Counted from the first letter of the stretch, positions 1 through 5,893 are shown. The stretch is 7,577 nt of DNA from an uncultured Blautia sp. (GCA_900541345.1 UQJE01000103.1:1-7577); one strand, 5' to 3'. Numbers and translations: made by a program. The notes: generated by a model not told the origin, from the sequence alone.

Positions 1-446
1 ATTCCTGTGATTTCGTGTGCCTTTGTTCTTCCGCCAAGGCAAATCTGCGATACATAGGCAGTGAGAAAGCCAGGACTTGGGTTATTGGAAAAAGTCAGGA
101 GGTAAGAGGCTTCTTTTTGGCTTATTTTATTTTTCTGATATAAATCAGAGGTAAGTTTTGCACCCATAGGGTATCCGCAGAGAATGCCAAGGAGGAAGAC
201 GTAAGCACCGCAGGGAGTCAGTCCCAGAAGTTTTTCCCAAAAAAAGGAAAGAGGGCTTAAAAATTTTTCGATTCCCTTTGTATGCAGAAGAATTCCGGTT
301 AAAATAAGAAAGGGAAGAAGCGTGGGGAATAAGGTGTTCAGCCACAGTTTCATTCCGTCTCTGGCAGCAAAAAGAGATTCCTCCGGAAATTTCAGGAGGA
401 AAATAAGAAGGCAGATAACGCCGGCTGTTGTGATACGTTGTTTCAT
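1..446 (-). CDS. ylbJ: YlbJ-like sporulation integral membrane protein (N-terminal part, runs off left edge)
   Basis: Reading the minus strand from an ATG at 446-444 gives 148 uninterrupted codons to the window edge. The protein begins MKQRITTAGVICLLIFLLKF and is strongly hydrophobic, with likely membrane segments at about residues 7-20, 36-56 and 80-95. Hallmarks of the YlbJ / nucleoside-recognition (Gate, PF07670) membrane family are visible: an LWLNTLFPTLLPF block at 34-46, CGYPMGAK at 90-97 and EASYLLTFSNNPSPGF at 112-127. The B. subtilis homologue is about 400 residues and is needed for sporulation, so roughly the first third is present. An in-frame TAA lies 13 codons upstream with no other ATG between, which fixes the start. 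The SD is weak (AGGCG). The gene is divergent from the peptidase gene, and a sigma-E-like promoter lies 24 bp upstream. The exact transported or sensed molecule is unknown for the family. Another Gate-domain protein such as a SpoVM/SpmA relative is a less likely alternative. Confidence 0.8.
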   Translation of the reverse strand, partial: MKQRITTAGVICLLIFLLKFPEESLFAARDGMKLWLNTLFPTLLPFLILTGILLHTKGIEKFLSPLSFFWEKLLGLTPCGAYVFLLGILCGYPMGAKLTSDLYQKNKISQKEASYLLTFSNNPSPGFLTAYVSQICLGGRTKAHEITG

Positions 447-469
447 ATGCGCCTGCTTGTTTTTTCTTA

Positions 470-498
470 AATATATGGCGTTTTATGAGGATATATGA
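470..498 (-). promoter_or_regulatory. Sigma-E-like sporulation promoter for ylbJ
   Basis: On the minus strand TCATATA (498-492) is followed after exactly 14 bp by CATATATT (477-470). This resembles the mother-cell sigma-E pattern (a -35 with a central ATA, and a -10 close to CATACAnT), recalled from B. subtilis. The predicted transcript start lies about 15-20 bp before the ATG at 446. In B. subtilis ylbJ belongs to the sigma-E regulon, which supports the reading. The sequence is AT-rich, so a chance match is possible. Confidence 0.5.
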
Positions 499-499
499 T
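494..499 (+). promoter_or_regulatory. Possible -10 box for the pepD promoter
   Basis: TATGAT at 494-499 is one base from the TATAAT consensus and lies 24 bp before the pepD start. No good -35 hexamer is found 16-18 bp upstream (ATATAT at 471-476 is the 17-bp candidate), so this is a weak call. It overlaps the -35 element of the opposing ylbJ promoter. Confidence 0.3.
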
Positions 500-509
500 T
501 AATAAAATT

Positions 510-516
510 GGAGGTG
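510..516 (+). promoter_or_regulatory. Ribosome binding site of pepD
   Basis: GGAGGTG ends 7 bases before the ATG at 524. This is a near-perfect Shine-Dalgarno sequence at ideal spacing and confirms that start codon. Confidence 0.85.
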
Positions 517-523
517 TCATTTT

Positions 524-1975
524 ATGGCAGTACTGGAACAGTGTGAGCCAAAAAGAGTGTTTCATTATTTTGAGGAGATTTGTAAAATTCCTCACGGCTC
601 AGGAAATACAAAAGAAATCAGTGATTATCTTGTGGGCTTTGCAAAAGAGCAGGGTTTAAAATATGTGCAGGACGAGCTGAATAATGTAGTGATTTATAAA
701 GAGGCAACGGAAGGGTATGAAAATGCACCTGTTGTAATTCTTCAGGGTCATATGGATATGGTGTGTGAAAAGCGTCCGGACGTTGAACATGATTTTACAA
801 AAGATGGCTTGAAGCTTTCTGTAAAAGATGGATGCATTTCTGCAAACGGAACAACGCTTGGAGGAGATAACGGAATTGCAGTTGCTTATGGGCTTGCGCT
901 TCTGGAGAGCAAAGATATTCCGCATCCGGCCCTTGAAGTTCTTATTACAGTAGACGAAGAAATAGGACTTCTTGGAGCGAAAGATTTCGACTGCAGTGTT
1001 TTAAATGGAAAGAGATTTATTAATCTGGACTCCGAGGCAGAAGGAAGTATCTGGATTAGCTGCGCAGGCGGGCTTTCTGCATACAGCCGTATTCCTGTTC
1101 AGAGAGTGGAGGCAGAGGGAACACTCCTTACAATAAAGATTTCCGGTCTTATGGGCGGACATTCCGGTGCAGAAATCGATAAAAACCGTGCTAATGCCAA
1201 TGTTCTCATGGGAAGATTTTTATACGGACTTAAGAAAAAATGCGAGTACGAGCTTGTTTCTGTAAATGGTGGACAGAAAGATAATGCCATTCCGAGAGAA
1301 TGTACAGCTGTCCTTGCTGTTGGAGAAGAGAGTGTTTCAGAAATTCTTTCCTATGCTTCCTGGCTTCAGGGCAAATTAAGAGAAGAATATACAGGAAGTG
1401 ATGAGGGAATTACTGTTTCTGTAGAAAACGAGGGTGTGAAACAGATCGAAATCATGCACCCTACAAGCAGGGAGAGAGTTCTTTTCTATCTTATGAATGT
1501 TCCTTTTGGTGTATTAAAGATGAGCGGAACAATAGAGGGGCTCGTTGAGACATCTAACAATATTGGAATCTTAAAAACAGATGACAATGAAGTTCTGGCA
1601 GTTTCCAGTGTGAGAAGTTCTGTAGGGGCAGCAAGAGATGCTGTGGCTGATAAGCTGGAATATCTTACAGAATTTCTGGGCGGCGAATTTGAAATTCAGG
1701 GCGCATATCCTGCATGGGAGTACCGTAAAGATTCTCCGCTTCGCGATAAAATGGCGAAAGTATATGAAGAGATGTACGGAGAGAAGCCAAATGTTGTTGC
1801 CATTCATGCAGGACTGGAATGTGGACTTTTCTACGAAAAAATTGAAGGTCTTGACTGTGTTTCCATTGGTCCGAATATGAAAGATATTCATACTTCTGAG
1901 GAGACACTTGAAATTGCGTCAGTGGAACGAGTATGGAATTATCTTGTAAAAGTTTTGGAAAATCTGAAAGATTGA
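524..1975 (+). CDS. pepD: Aminoacyl-histidine dipeptidase (Xaa-His dipeptidase, M20 family)
   Basis: Cytosolic dinuclear zinc peptidase, 483 residues, the usual PepD length. PepD-type enzymes cleave dipeptides, classically Xaa-His such as carnosine, and serve peptide turnover. All catalytic landmarks of the M20C group are visible: LQGHMDMVCEK at 73-83 (metal ligand H76, catalytic-site D78), GGDNGIA at 113-119 (bridging D115), TVDEEIGLLGA at 142-152 (general base E145, metal ligand E146), NLDSEAEG at 167-174 (D169), and the C-terminal GPNMKDIHTSEE with metal ligand H456. The lid/dimerisation part is marked by GLMGGHSGAEI at 208-218 (H213), and IHAGLECG at 427-434 is also typical. The start is set by a strong SD at 510-516. 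The gene stands alone: divergent from ylbJ and closed by its own terminator at 1979-2020. No sign of damage. The exact dipeptide preference cannot be read from sequence. Confidence 0.95.
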   Translation: MAVLEQCEPKRVFHYFEEICKIPHGSGNTKEISDYLVGFAKEQGLKYVQDELNNVVIYKEATEGYENAPVVILQGHMDMVCEKRPDVEHDFTKDGLKLSVKDGCISANGTTLGGDNGIAVAYGLALLESKDIPHPALEVLITVDEEIGLLGAKDFDCSVLNGKRFINLDSEAEGSIWISCAGGLSAYSRIPVQRVEAEGTLLTIKISGLMGGHSGAEIDKNRANANVLMGRFLYGLKKKCEYELVSVNGGQKDNAIPRECTAVLAVGEESVSEILSYASWLQGKLREEYTGSDEGITVSVENEGVKQIEIMHPTSRERVLFYLMNVPFGVLKMSGTIEGLVETSNNIGILKTDDNEVLAVSSVRSSVGAARDAVADKLEYLTEFLGGEFEIQGAYPAWEYRKDSPLRDKMAKVYEEMYGEKPNVVAIHAGLECGLFYEKIEGLDCVSIGPNMKDIHTSEETLEIASVERVWNYLVKVLENLKD

Positions 1976-1978
1976 TAA

Positions 1979-2020
1979 AAAGAGGACTTCGGTAGAAATA
2001 CCGGGGTCTTTTTTGCTTTT
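1979..2020 (+). terminator. Rho-independent terminator after pepD
   Basis: A long stem pairs bases 1979-1994 with 1999-2014, with a 4-base GAAA loop at 1995-1998. The upper ten pairs are ungapped (ACTTCGGTA side against TACCGGGGT side, including two G-U pairs), and the lower part continues through A-U and G-U pairs into a T-run at 2009-2014. It begins 3 bases after the pepD stop codon. The T-run and U-rich tail (2009-2022) make it a convincing intrinsic terminator that isolates pepD from the operon downstream. Confidence 0.85.
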
Positions 2021-2049
2021 TTTATAAAACAGAAAAATTTTCTGCGATA

Positions 2050-2101
2050 AACAGTATATAACACTTGACAGCAGTTATAGACTGTTATATACTGTTATCA
2101 A
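2050..2101 (+). promoter_or_regulatory. Putative GntR/YtrA operator: 13-bp inverted repeat plus 10-bp tandem repeats
   Basis: AACAGTATATAAC (2050-2062) and GTTATATACTGTT (2084-2096) are exact reverse complements, separated by 21 bp. With one extra A in the left arm the match extends outward to GATA/TATC (16 bp with a 1-base bulge). The right half also consists of three successive 10-bp units: CAGTTATAGA (2072-2081), CTGTTATATA (2082-2091) and CTGTTATCAA (2092-2101), one per helical turn. The arms flank the -35 box and cover the -10 box of the operon promoter, as expected for an autorepressor site. Binding by the adjacent GntR protein is inferred. Confidence 0.7.
2065..2093 (+). promoter_or_regulatory. 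Strong sigma-A-type promoter of the gntR-ABC-DUF362 operon
   Basis: A perfect -35 TTGACA (2065-2070), a 17-bp spacer and TATACT (2088-2093, one mismatch to TATAAT) make this the best vegetative promoter in the window. Transcription would start near 2100, leaving a leader of about 20 bases that carries the RBS. The -10 lies inside the right arm of the inverted repeat, so a bound repressor would block RNA polymerase. Confidence 0.85.
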
Positions 2102-2103
2102 AT

Positions 2104-2109
2104 AGGAGG
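2104..2109 (+). promoter_or_regulatory. RBS that fixes the GntR start at 2119
   Basis: AGGAGG ends 9 bases before the ATG at 2119. The reading frame is open upstream to a TTG at 2065, but that TTG is the -35 hexamer and lies upstream of the transcription start. The ATG at 2119 is therefore the true start. Confidence 0.85.
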
Positions 2110-2118
2110 CCAACTATT

Positions 2119-2499
2119 ATGGAGATTATTATCAATCACACATCGATGCAGCCAATTTATGAACAGATTGCGGAGCGGATCAAGGGTATGGTTATGGAAG
2201 GGAGTTTAAAAGAGGGAGAGATGCTGCCTTCTGTAAGGACAATGGCAAAGGAATTAAAAATCAGCGCTCTTACAGTGAAAAAGGCATACGATTTCCTGGA
2301 GGAGGAAGGTTTTGTTGTGACTGTCCACGGTAAAGGAAGCTTTATCGCAGAGCATAATCAGAACCTTATGATGGAAGAACGCAGAAAAGAAACGGAGGCT
2401 GCACTGGAGCAGGTTATCCGAAGGAGCCGTCAGGGCGGACTTTCGGATGAGGAAATCAGAGAACTGTTTGAGCTGATTATGGAGGAAAATATATGTTAG
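2119..2499 (+). CDS. GntR-family transcriptional regulator, YtrA subfamily
   Basis: Small 126-residue DNA-binding repressor. Residues about 11-76 form a GntR winged helix-turn-helix (PF00392): QPIYEQIAERIK at 11-22, the LPSVRTMAKEL stretch at 36-46, recognition helix ISALTVKKAYDFLEEEG at 48-64 and wing GKGSF at 71-75. Only about 45 residues follow, helical and charged, without a large effector-binding domain. That is the mark of the YtrA subfamily, which typically autoregulates an operon with ABC transporter genes. The context matches: the ABC ATPase start overlaps this gene's stop by 7 bp, and a dyad operator covers the promoter just upstream. The inducing signal is unknown. YtrA relatives often respond to cell-envelope-active compounds, but nothing in this sequence proves that. 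The start is chosen from the RBS at 2104-2109. Confidence 0.93.
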   Translation: MEIIINHTSMQPIYEQIAERIKGMVMEGSLKEGEMLPSVRTMAKELKISALTVKKAYDFLEEEGFVVTVHGKGSFIAEHNQNLMMEERRKETEAALEQVIRRSRQGGLSDEEIRELFELIMEENIC

Positions 2500-3347
2500 T
2501 GGAAATGAAACATGTGAAAAAGCATTACCGGGATTTTTCTTTGGACTGTTCCCTGCAATTAAAAGAGGGCTGTATTACAGGGTTGATAGGAGCAAACGGA
2601 GCAGGTAAAAGTACAGCTTTTAAGGCAATTCTCGGTCTGATTCGACCGGAGGAGGGAGAAATTACCATACTGGGAGAACCGGGAAGTACCCTTACAGGAA
2701 AAACAAAGGAAAAAATCGGAGTAGTTCTTCCGGAAAGCACGTTCAGCCGGTATCTGAAAGTAAAGCAGATTATTCCGGTTATGAAAGAACTGTATTCCCG
2801 GTTTGACAGAGAATATTTTCTGGAACAGTGCAGAAGATTTTCTATTCCCGAGGATAAGGTTTTAAAGGAATTTTCCACAGGAATGCTGGCAAAGCTTAAA
2901 ATCCTTCTGGCGCTTAGCTATCATCCAAAGATTCTCATTTTAGATGAACCTACTTCAGGTCTTGATGTATTGACACGAGATGAACTGCTGACTGCACTTA
3001 GGGAATATATGGAGGAGAGCGAAGAGAGAGGGATTCTTATCAGTTCTCATATTTCCTCAGACCTGGAGGGGTTGTGTGACGATATGTACATGATTGATCA
3101 GGGGAAAATTGTAATGTATGAGGAGACAGATGTACTTCTTGATGAATATGGAATTTTAAAGGTGAGCGCAAGCGAATACAGAGAGCTTGACAAAAGCTTT
3201 CTCCTGAAAAAGAAAAAAGAAAGTTTCGGATACAGCTGCCTGACAAAAGAAAAGTATTATTATATGGAAAATTATCCTTCTGCTGTAGTGGAGAAATGTT
3301 CTCTTGATGAAGTGATTTCTATTATGGTAAAGGGGGAGGAAGTATGA
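2493..3347 (+). CDS. ABC transporter ATP-binding protein (YtrB/BcrA-like)
   Basis: Cytoplasmic ATPase of an ABC-2 exporter, 284 residues. The nucleotide-binding domain fills residues 1-215: Walker A GANGAGKST at 33-41, an ABC signature of variant form FSTGM at 127-131, Walker B ILILDEP at 147-153 with catalytic E152, D-loop SGLD at 155-158 and H-loop H186. The usual Q-loop glutamine is not seen (GVVLPES at 76-82), a common feature of the GntR-linked YtrB-type ATPases. The C-terminal 70 residues (about 215-284) form a Lys/Glu/Tyr-rich extension outside the core domain. The RBS GGAGG at 2481-2485 lies inside gntR. The start overlaps gntR by 7 bp and the stop overlaps the permease start as ATGA, so translation is coupled. 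Substrate unknown. A homodimer paired with the following permease is the simplest model. Confidence 0.93.
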   Translation: MLVEMKHVKKHYRDFSLDCSLQLKEGCITGLIGANGAGKSTAFKAILGLIRPEEGEITILGEPGSTLTGKTKEKIGVVLPESTFSRYLKVKQIIPVMKELYSRFDREYFLEQCRRFSIPEDKVLKEFSTGMLAKLKILLALSYHPKILILDEPTSGLDVLTRDELLTALREYMEESEERGILISSHISSDLEGLCDDMYMIDQGKIVMYEETDVLLDEYGILKVSASEYRELDKSFLLKKKKESFGYSCLTKEKYYYMENYPSAVVEKCSLDEVISIMVKGEEV

Positions 3348-4000
3348 AAGGACTATTAAAAAAAGATCTGTCTATTTTATTTTGCAACAAAGCCATGCTT
3401 GTTGCGGCAATTATTGTTTTGGCAGCAGTTGCGTTTATGGGAAGCGGAGGCGGCCAGTTTATTATGTCATATATGGCGATTTTTGTTCCGATGGTGATAA
3501 ACAGTACGATAAGCTATGATGATATGGATAATGGAATGGAATATCTTATGACACTTCCTGTTACAAGAAGACAGTATGTATATTCGAAATACGTGTTTAG
3601 TGCGGGAGCAGGATTTCTTTGTTGGATTTTTTCCTGTGTTATGGGAACTTTGTCTAATGTAGTTCATGGAAATCAGGGAGAACCGGAAGAATGGCTGTTT
3701 CTCTGTCTTAGTAGCCTGGGGCTCCTGATTTTTATCAGCAGCCTTATTATTCCTGTACAGTTGAAATTCGGAGCCGAGAAAGCGAAAATAGTAATGCTTC
3801 TTATTATGGTGGGAGTGGCAGGAATGACGTGGTTTTTCATCAATATAAAAAAAGCAGTTTTCCCGGGAAGTATACAGCTGATTTCTTTTTTGAATGAGTA
3901 TCCCTTTGCGTATGCAGGAATTGTGTTTTTATTTGTGCTGGCAGCATTTTTTATTTCTTTGTTTGTCAGCGTACGTATTTTTGAAAAAAAGGAATGGTAA
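3344..4000 (+). CDS. ABC-2 type transporter permease
   Basis: Integral membrane partner of the preceding ATPase, 218 residues. Six hydrophobic helices can be placed at about 17-33, 39-55, 84-104, 117-139, 147-167 and 188-210. The short N-terminal amphipathic stretch (KGLLKKDLSIL), the cytoplasmic loop YDDMDNGMEYLMTLPVTRRQ at 58-77 and the C-terminal RIFEKKEW are typical of the small ABC2_membrane_5-type permeases (PF13346) that pair with YtrA/YtrB-like genes. The LPVTRRQ segment is the likely contact with the ATPase. The start overlaps the ATPase stop by 4 bp (ATGA), with GGGGGAGG just upstream. With only six helices per chain, a dimer would make the transport unit. Cargo is not predictable, and a role in resistance or membrane-stress response is inference from family context. 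Confidence 0.9.
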   Translation: MKGLLKKDLSILFCNKAMLVAAIIVLAAVAFMGSGGGQFIMSYMAIFVPMVINSTISYDDMDNGMEYLMTLPVTRRQYVYSKYVFSAGAGFLCWIFSCVMGTLSNVVHGNQGEPEEWLFLCLSSLGLLIFISSLIIPVQLKFGAEKAKIVMLLIMVGVAGMTWFFINIKKAVFPGSIQLISFLNEYPFAYAGIVFLFVLAAFFISLFVSVRIFEKKEW

Positions 4001-4003
4001 TAT

Positions 4004-5110
4004 ATGGAAAAATGTGAGATTTACACAATATGCGGAAAAGAATATAAAGAGATGACAAAAGCTCTTTTAAAGGAGTGTCATTTACATGAGCTTATCGGTT
4101 CAAAAGAAAAGAAAATCGGAATTAAGCCAAATCTTGTCTCTCCGACCGAGGCATCTTATGGAGCAACGACACATCCTGAAGTGGTGGCAGGAATTATTGA
4201 ATATTTAAAGGAGTCGGGATTTGAGAACATGATTATGTTGGAAGGCTCCTGGGTAGGGGACAGAACAGAAGAGGCATATGAAGTGTGTGGCTACAGAGAA
4301 CTGTCTGAAAAATACGGCGTTCCTTTTTTGGATACGCAGAAAGATAAGGGTGTATTAAAATCATGTGCAGGGTTTGAACTGTATATCTGCGAAAGCGTAG
4401 AAAAGTTGGATTTTTTAATTAATGTGCCGGTCTTAAAAGGGCATTGTCAGACAAAGATAACGTGTGCTCTGAAAAATATGAAAGGCCTTATTCCCAATAA
4501 AGAAAAAAGAAGATTTCATGCAATGGGGCTTCATCGCCCTATTGCTCATCTGAATGCAGGAATTTGCCAGGATTTTATTGTGGTAGATAATATATGCGGG
4601 GATCTGGATTTTGAGGACGGGGGAAATCCTGTGGAGATGAATCGGATTTTTGCAGGAAGAGATCCTGTTTTAATGGATGCGGTAATGTGCAGGCTGATGC
4701 ATTATGAGGTGAGTGAGATTCCTTATATCGGTTTTTCCGGAGAGCTTGGGGTGGGCTGTAAAGATCCTGAGAAAGCAGTACTTCATACAGTAGGAGAAGA
4801 AGCGGGAGGAGAAATACCAAAATCCAGAAAAGTAGTAGAGCTTCAGGATGCTGTGGAAGAAGTGGAATCTTGCAGCGCCTGCTACGGGTATCTTATTCCT
4901 GCTCTTGAAATGTTGAAAGAGGATGGGCTTTTTGAAAGACTGGATGAAAAAATAAGCATAGGACAGGGCTTTAGGGGAAAAACAGGAGCTCTTGGAGTGG
5001 GAAGCTGTACAAAAGGATTTTCCTGTCATCTTGATGGGTGTCCTCCTACAGAGGGGCAGATTTATGAGTTTTTGAAAGAGTATATTCAAAAGAAAGAGAA
5101 GCGGGGATGA
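4004..5110 (+). CDS. DUF362 domain-containing protein, Cys-rich, probable Fe-S protein
   Basis: A 368-residue soluble protein with no signal peptide or membrane segment. Residues about 38-240 match the DUF362 family (PF04015): KPNLVSP at 41-47, GATTHPEVV at 53-61, EGSWVGD at 80-86, LINVPVLKGHCQTKITC at 138-154, LKNMKGLIP at 156-164 and DPVLMDA at 220-226. It contains 17 cysteines. The tail has a spaced set that could hold an Fe-S cluster: C290-x2-C293, then C335, C341 and C346, the last in a GCPP motif reminiscent of NuoB-type cluster-binding subunits. The biochemical role of DUF362 proteins is generally unknown, and redox or electron-transfer work is inference. It starts 3 bp after the permease stop, with AAAGGA at 3988-3993 as RBS, and no promoter is seen, so it should be the fourth gene of the GntR operon. 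Confidence 0.88.
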   Translation: MEKCEIYTICGKEYKEMTKALLKECHLHELIGSKEKKIGIKPNLVSPTEASYGATTHPEVVAGIIEYLKESGFENMIMLEGSWVGDRTEEAYEVCGYRELSEKYGVPFLDTQKDKGVLKSCAGFELYICESVEKLDFLINVPVLKGHCQTKITCALKNMKGLIPNKEKRRFHAMGLHRPIAHLNAGICQDFIVVDNICGDLDFEDGGNPVEMNRIFAGRDPVLMDAVMCRLMHYEVSEIPYIGFSGELGVGCKDPEKAVLHTVGEEAGGEIPKSRKVVELQDAVEEVESCSACYGYLIPALEMLKEDGLFERLDEKISIGQGFRGKTGALGVGSCTKGFSCHLDGCPPTEGQIYEFLKEYIQKKEKRG

Positions 5111-5113
5111 AAA

Positions 5114-5138
5114 AAGGGAAGGCAGATTGCCTTCCCTT
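5114..5138 (-). terminator. Shared hairpin between convergent genes; terminator mainly for the minus strand
   Basis: AAGGGAAGGCA (5114-5124) pairs perfectly with TGCCTTCCCTT (5128-5138) around a 3-base loop, giving an 11-bp stem. Read leftward, the stem runs straight into a T-run (complement of the A-run at 5111-5115), a textbook terminator for the cytidylate kinase-like gene ending at 5147. Read rightward it follows the DUF362 stop by 3 bases, but only TT then AACTG comes after it, so it is a weaker terminator for the operon. Confidence 0.8.
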
Positions 5139-5146
5139 AACTGCTA

Positions 5147-5734
5147 TTAAAGACTGCTTTTGATGATTTCTATAATTTGTTCCTGAGAAAACTGGCTGCT
5201 GTCAATGCATAACTGATACTGTGTCATATCCATCCACTTGTGGTCTGTGAAATATTCGTAATAAGAGCGGCGCTCTTTATCCATCTTCTTTACCAGTTTT
5301 CTTGCGCTTTTTTCTTCGCGTCCGGTGCGGGCGATAACGTTTTCGACTCTTTTTTCAAAGGGTGCGTAAATAAAAACGCTTAAAGTTTTGTCTGTCAGAA
5401 TGTGGTTGGCGCATCTTCCCACGATTACGCAGTCTTCTTTTTGCGCTATATCAGAAATAATCTGGCGCTGAATATCAAAGAGAATGTCATTCATGGGAAT
5501 GAAGTGCATATCTTTGTCAATCTGAATTTCGTGATCAATAGGAAAACGCCACTGGTTTGCTTTTTTTTCGTCTACTTTGGCGAAGGTATCAAATGGAATT
5601 TGTTTTTCTTTACTTGCAATGTCAATTAGTTCCTTATCGTAAAAGTTTATGCCCAGATTTTCGGCAAGGGCTTTTCCTATGACACGTCCGCCGCTTCCGA
5701 ACATACGATTGATGGTAATGATTTTTTTCGACAT
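5147..5734 (-). CDS. Cytidylate kinase-like family protein (Cytidylate_kin2)
   Basis: A 195-residue P-loop kinase-fold protein of the PF13189 family, related to CMP kinase. The N-terminus ITINRMFGSGGRVIGKALA (6-24) contains the family's altered P-loop GSGGRVIG (13-20), which lacks the classical GKS/GKT, followed by LGINFYDKELI at 27-37. Other family marks are CVIVGRCANHIL at 102-113, IYAPFEKRVENV at 122-133 and the DKERRSYYEYFT region at 152-163. True CMP kinase activity is unproven for this family, and another nucleotide or small-molecule phosphotransferase role is possible. The start at 5734 is preferred over an ATG at 5740 because GGGAGG lies 7 bases from the former but only 1 base from the latter. 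The gene is monocistronic: extended -10 promoter at 5768-5776 and terminator at 5114-5138. It is convergent with DUF362 and divergent from the hydroxylase genes. Confidence 0.88.
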   Translation of the reverse strand: MSKKIITINRMFGSGGRVIGKALAENLGINFYDKELIDIASKEKQIPFDTFAKVDEKKANQWRFPIDHEIQIDKDMHFIPMNDILFDIQRQIISDIAQKEDCVIVGRCANHILTDKTLSVFIYAPFEKRVENVIARTGREEKSARKLVKKMDKERRSYYEYFTDHKWMDMTQYQLCIDSSQFSQEQIIEIIKSSL

Positions 5735-5741
5735 ATCCATA

Positions 5742-5747
5742 CCTCCC
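5742..5747 (-). promoter_or_regulatory. RBS deciding the start of the cytidylate kinase-like gene
   Basis: GGGAGG (complement of CCTCCC) precedes two in-frame ATGs. The first (5740-5738) is 1 base away, too close for initiation. The second (5734-5732) is 7 bases away, the optimal distance, and gives the MSKKIITINR N-terminus. Confidence 0.75.
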
Positions 5748-5767
5748 TATGTGATTTTGTTGTGATT

Positions 5768-5776
5768 ATTATAGCA
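5768..5776 (-). promoter_or_regulatory. Extended -10 promoter of the cytidylate kinase-like gene
   Basis: Read leftward, TGCTATAAT (5776-5768) is a perfect TGn-TATAAT extended -10 element. The region 17 bp further upstream shows no good TTGACA, which fits an extended -10 promoter. Transcription would start near 5761, giving a leader of about 25 bases that contains the RBS. Confidence 0.7.
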
Positions 5777-5805
5777 TATTTGCATGAAAAATACTATAAA
5801 GATAT

Positions 5806-5869
5806 AAAAAAATAAGCATAATAAACAAAAAAGAAATTTAGGGCAAAAAAAATTAAGACTGGAAAAAAA
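5806..5869. other. AT-rich divergent spacer with spaced A-tracts
   Basis: The 230-bp spacer between the kinase-like gene and the hydroxylase operon is very AT-rich. It holds A-tracts at 5806-5812 (A7), 5827-5832 (A6), 5845-5852 (A8) and 5863-5869 (A7). Their centres are about 18-21 bp apart, close to two helical turns. Such an arrangement can bend DNA or act like an UP element, though a role here is inference. No ORF or RNA gene is recognisable in it. Confidence 0.4.
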
Positions 5870-5893
5870 TAAAAGTATCTGTTAAAATAAAAT

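Noticed and set aside
145..345. Minus-strand 66-codon open frame starting MAEHLIPHAS
   Set aside because: It overlaps the YlbJ-like gene in a different frame of the same strand. The YlbJ frame shows family motifs and hydrophobic segments, and this one does not.
2065..2118. Upstream TTG start extending the GntR protein by 18 residues
   Set aside because: The TTG is part of the TTGACA -35 box, lies upstream of the expected transcript start and has no RBS. The ATG at 2119 has AGGAGG at 9 bases, and the family domain begins there.
4670..5089. Minus-strand 139-codon open frame inside the DUF362 gene
   Set aside because: Low-complexity Phe/Ser/Cys-rich translation antisense to a conserved family, with no RBS or promoter.
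5735..5740. ATG at 5740 as start of the cytidylate kinase-like gene
   Set aside because: The Shine-Dalgarno GGGAGG is only 1 base away, while the second ATG at 5734 has the correct 7-base spacing.
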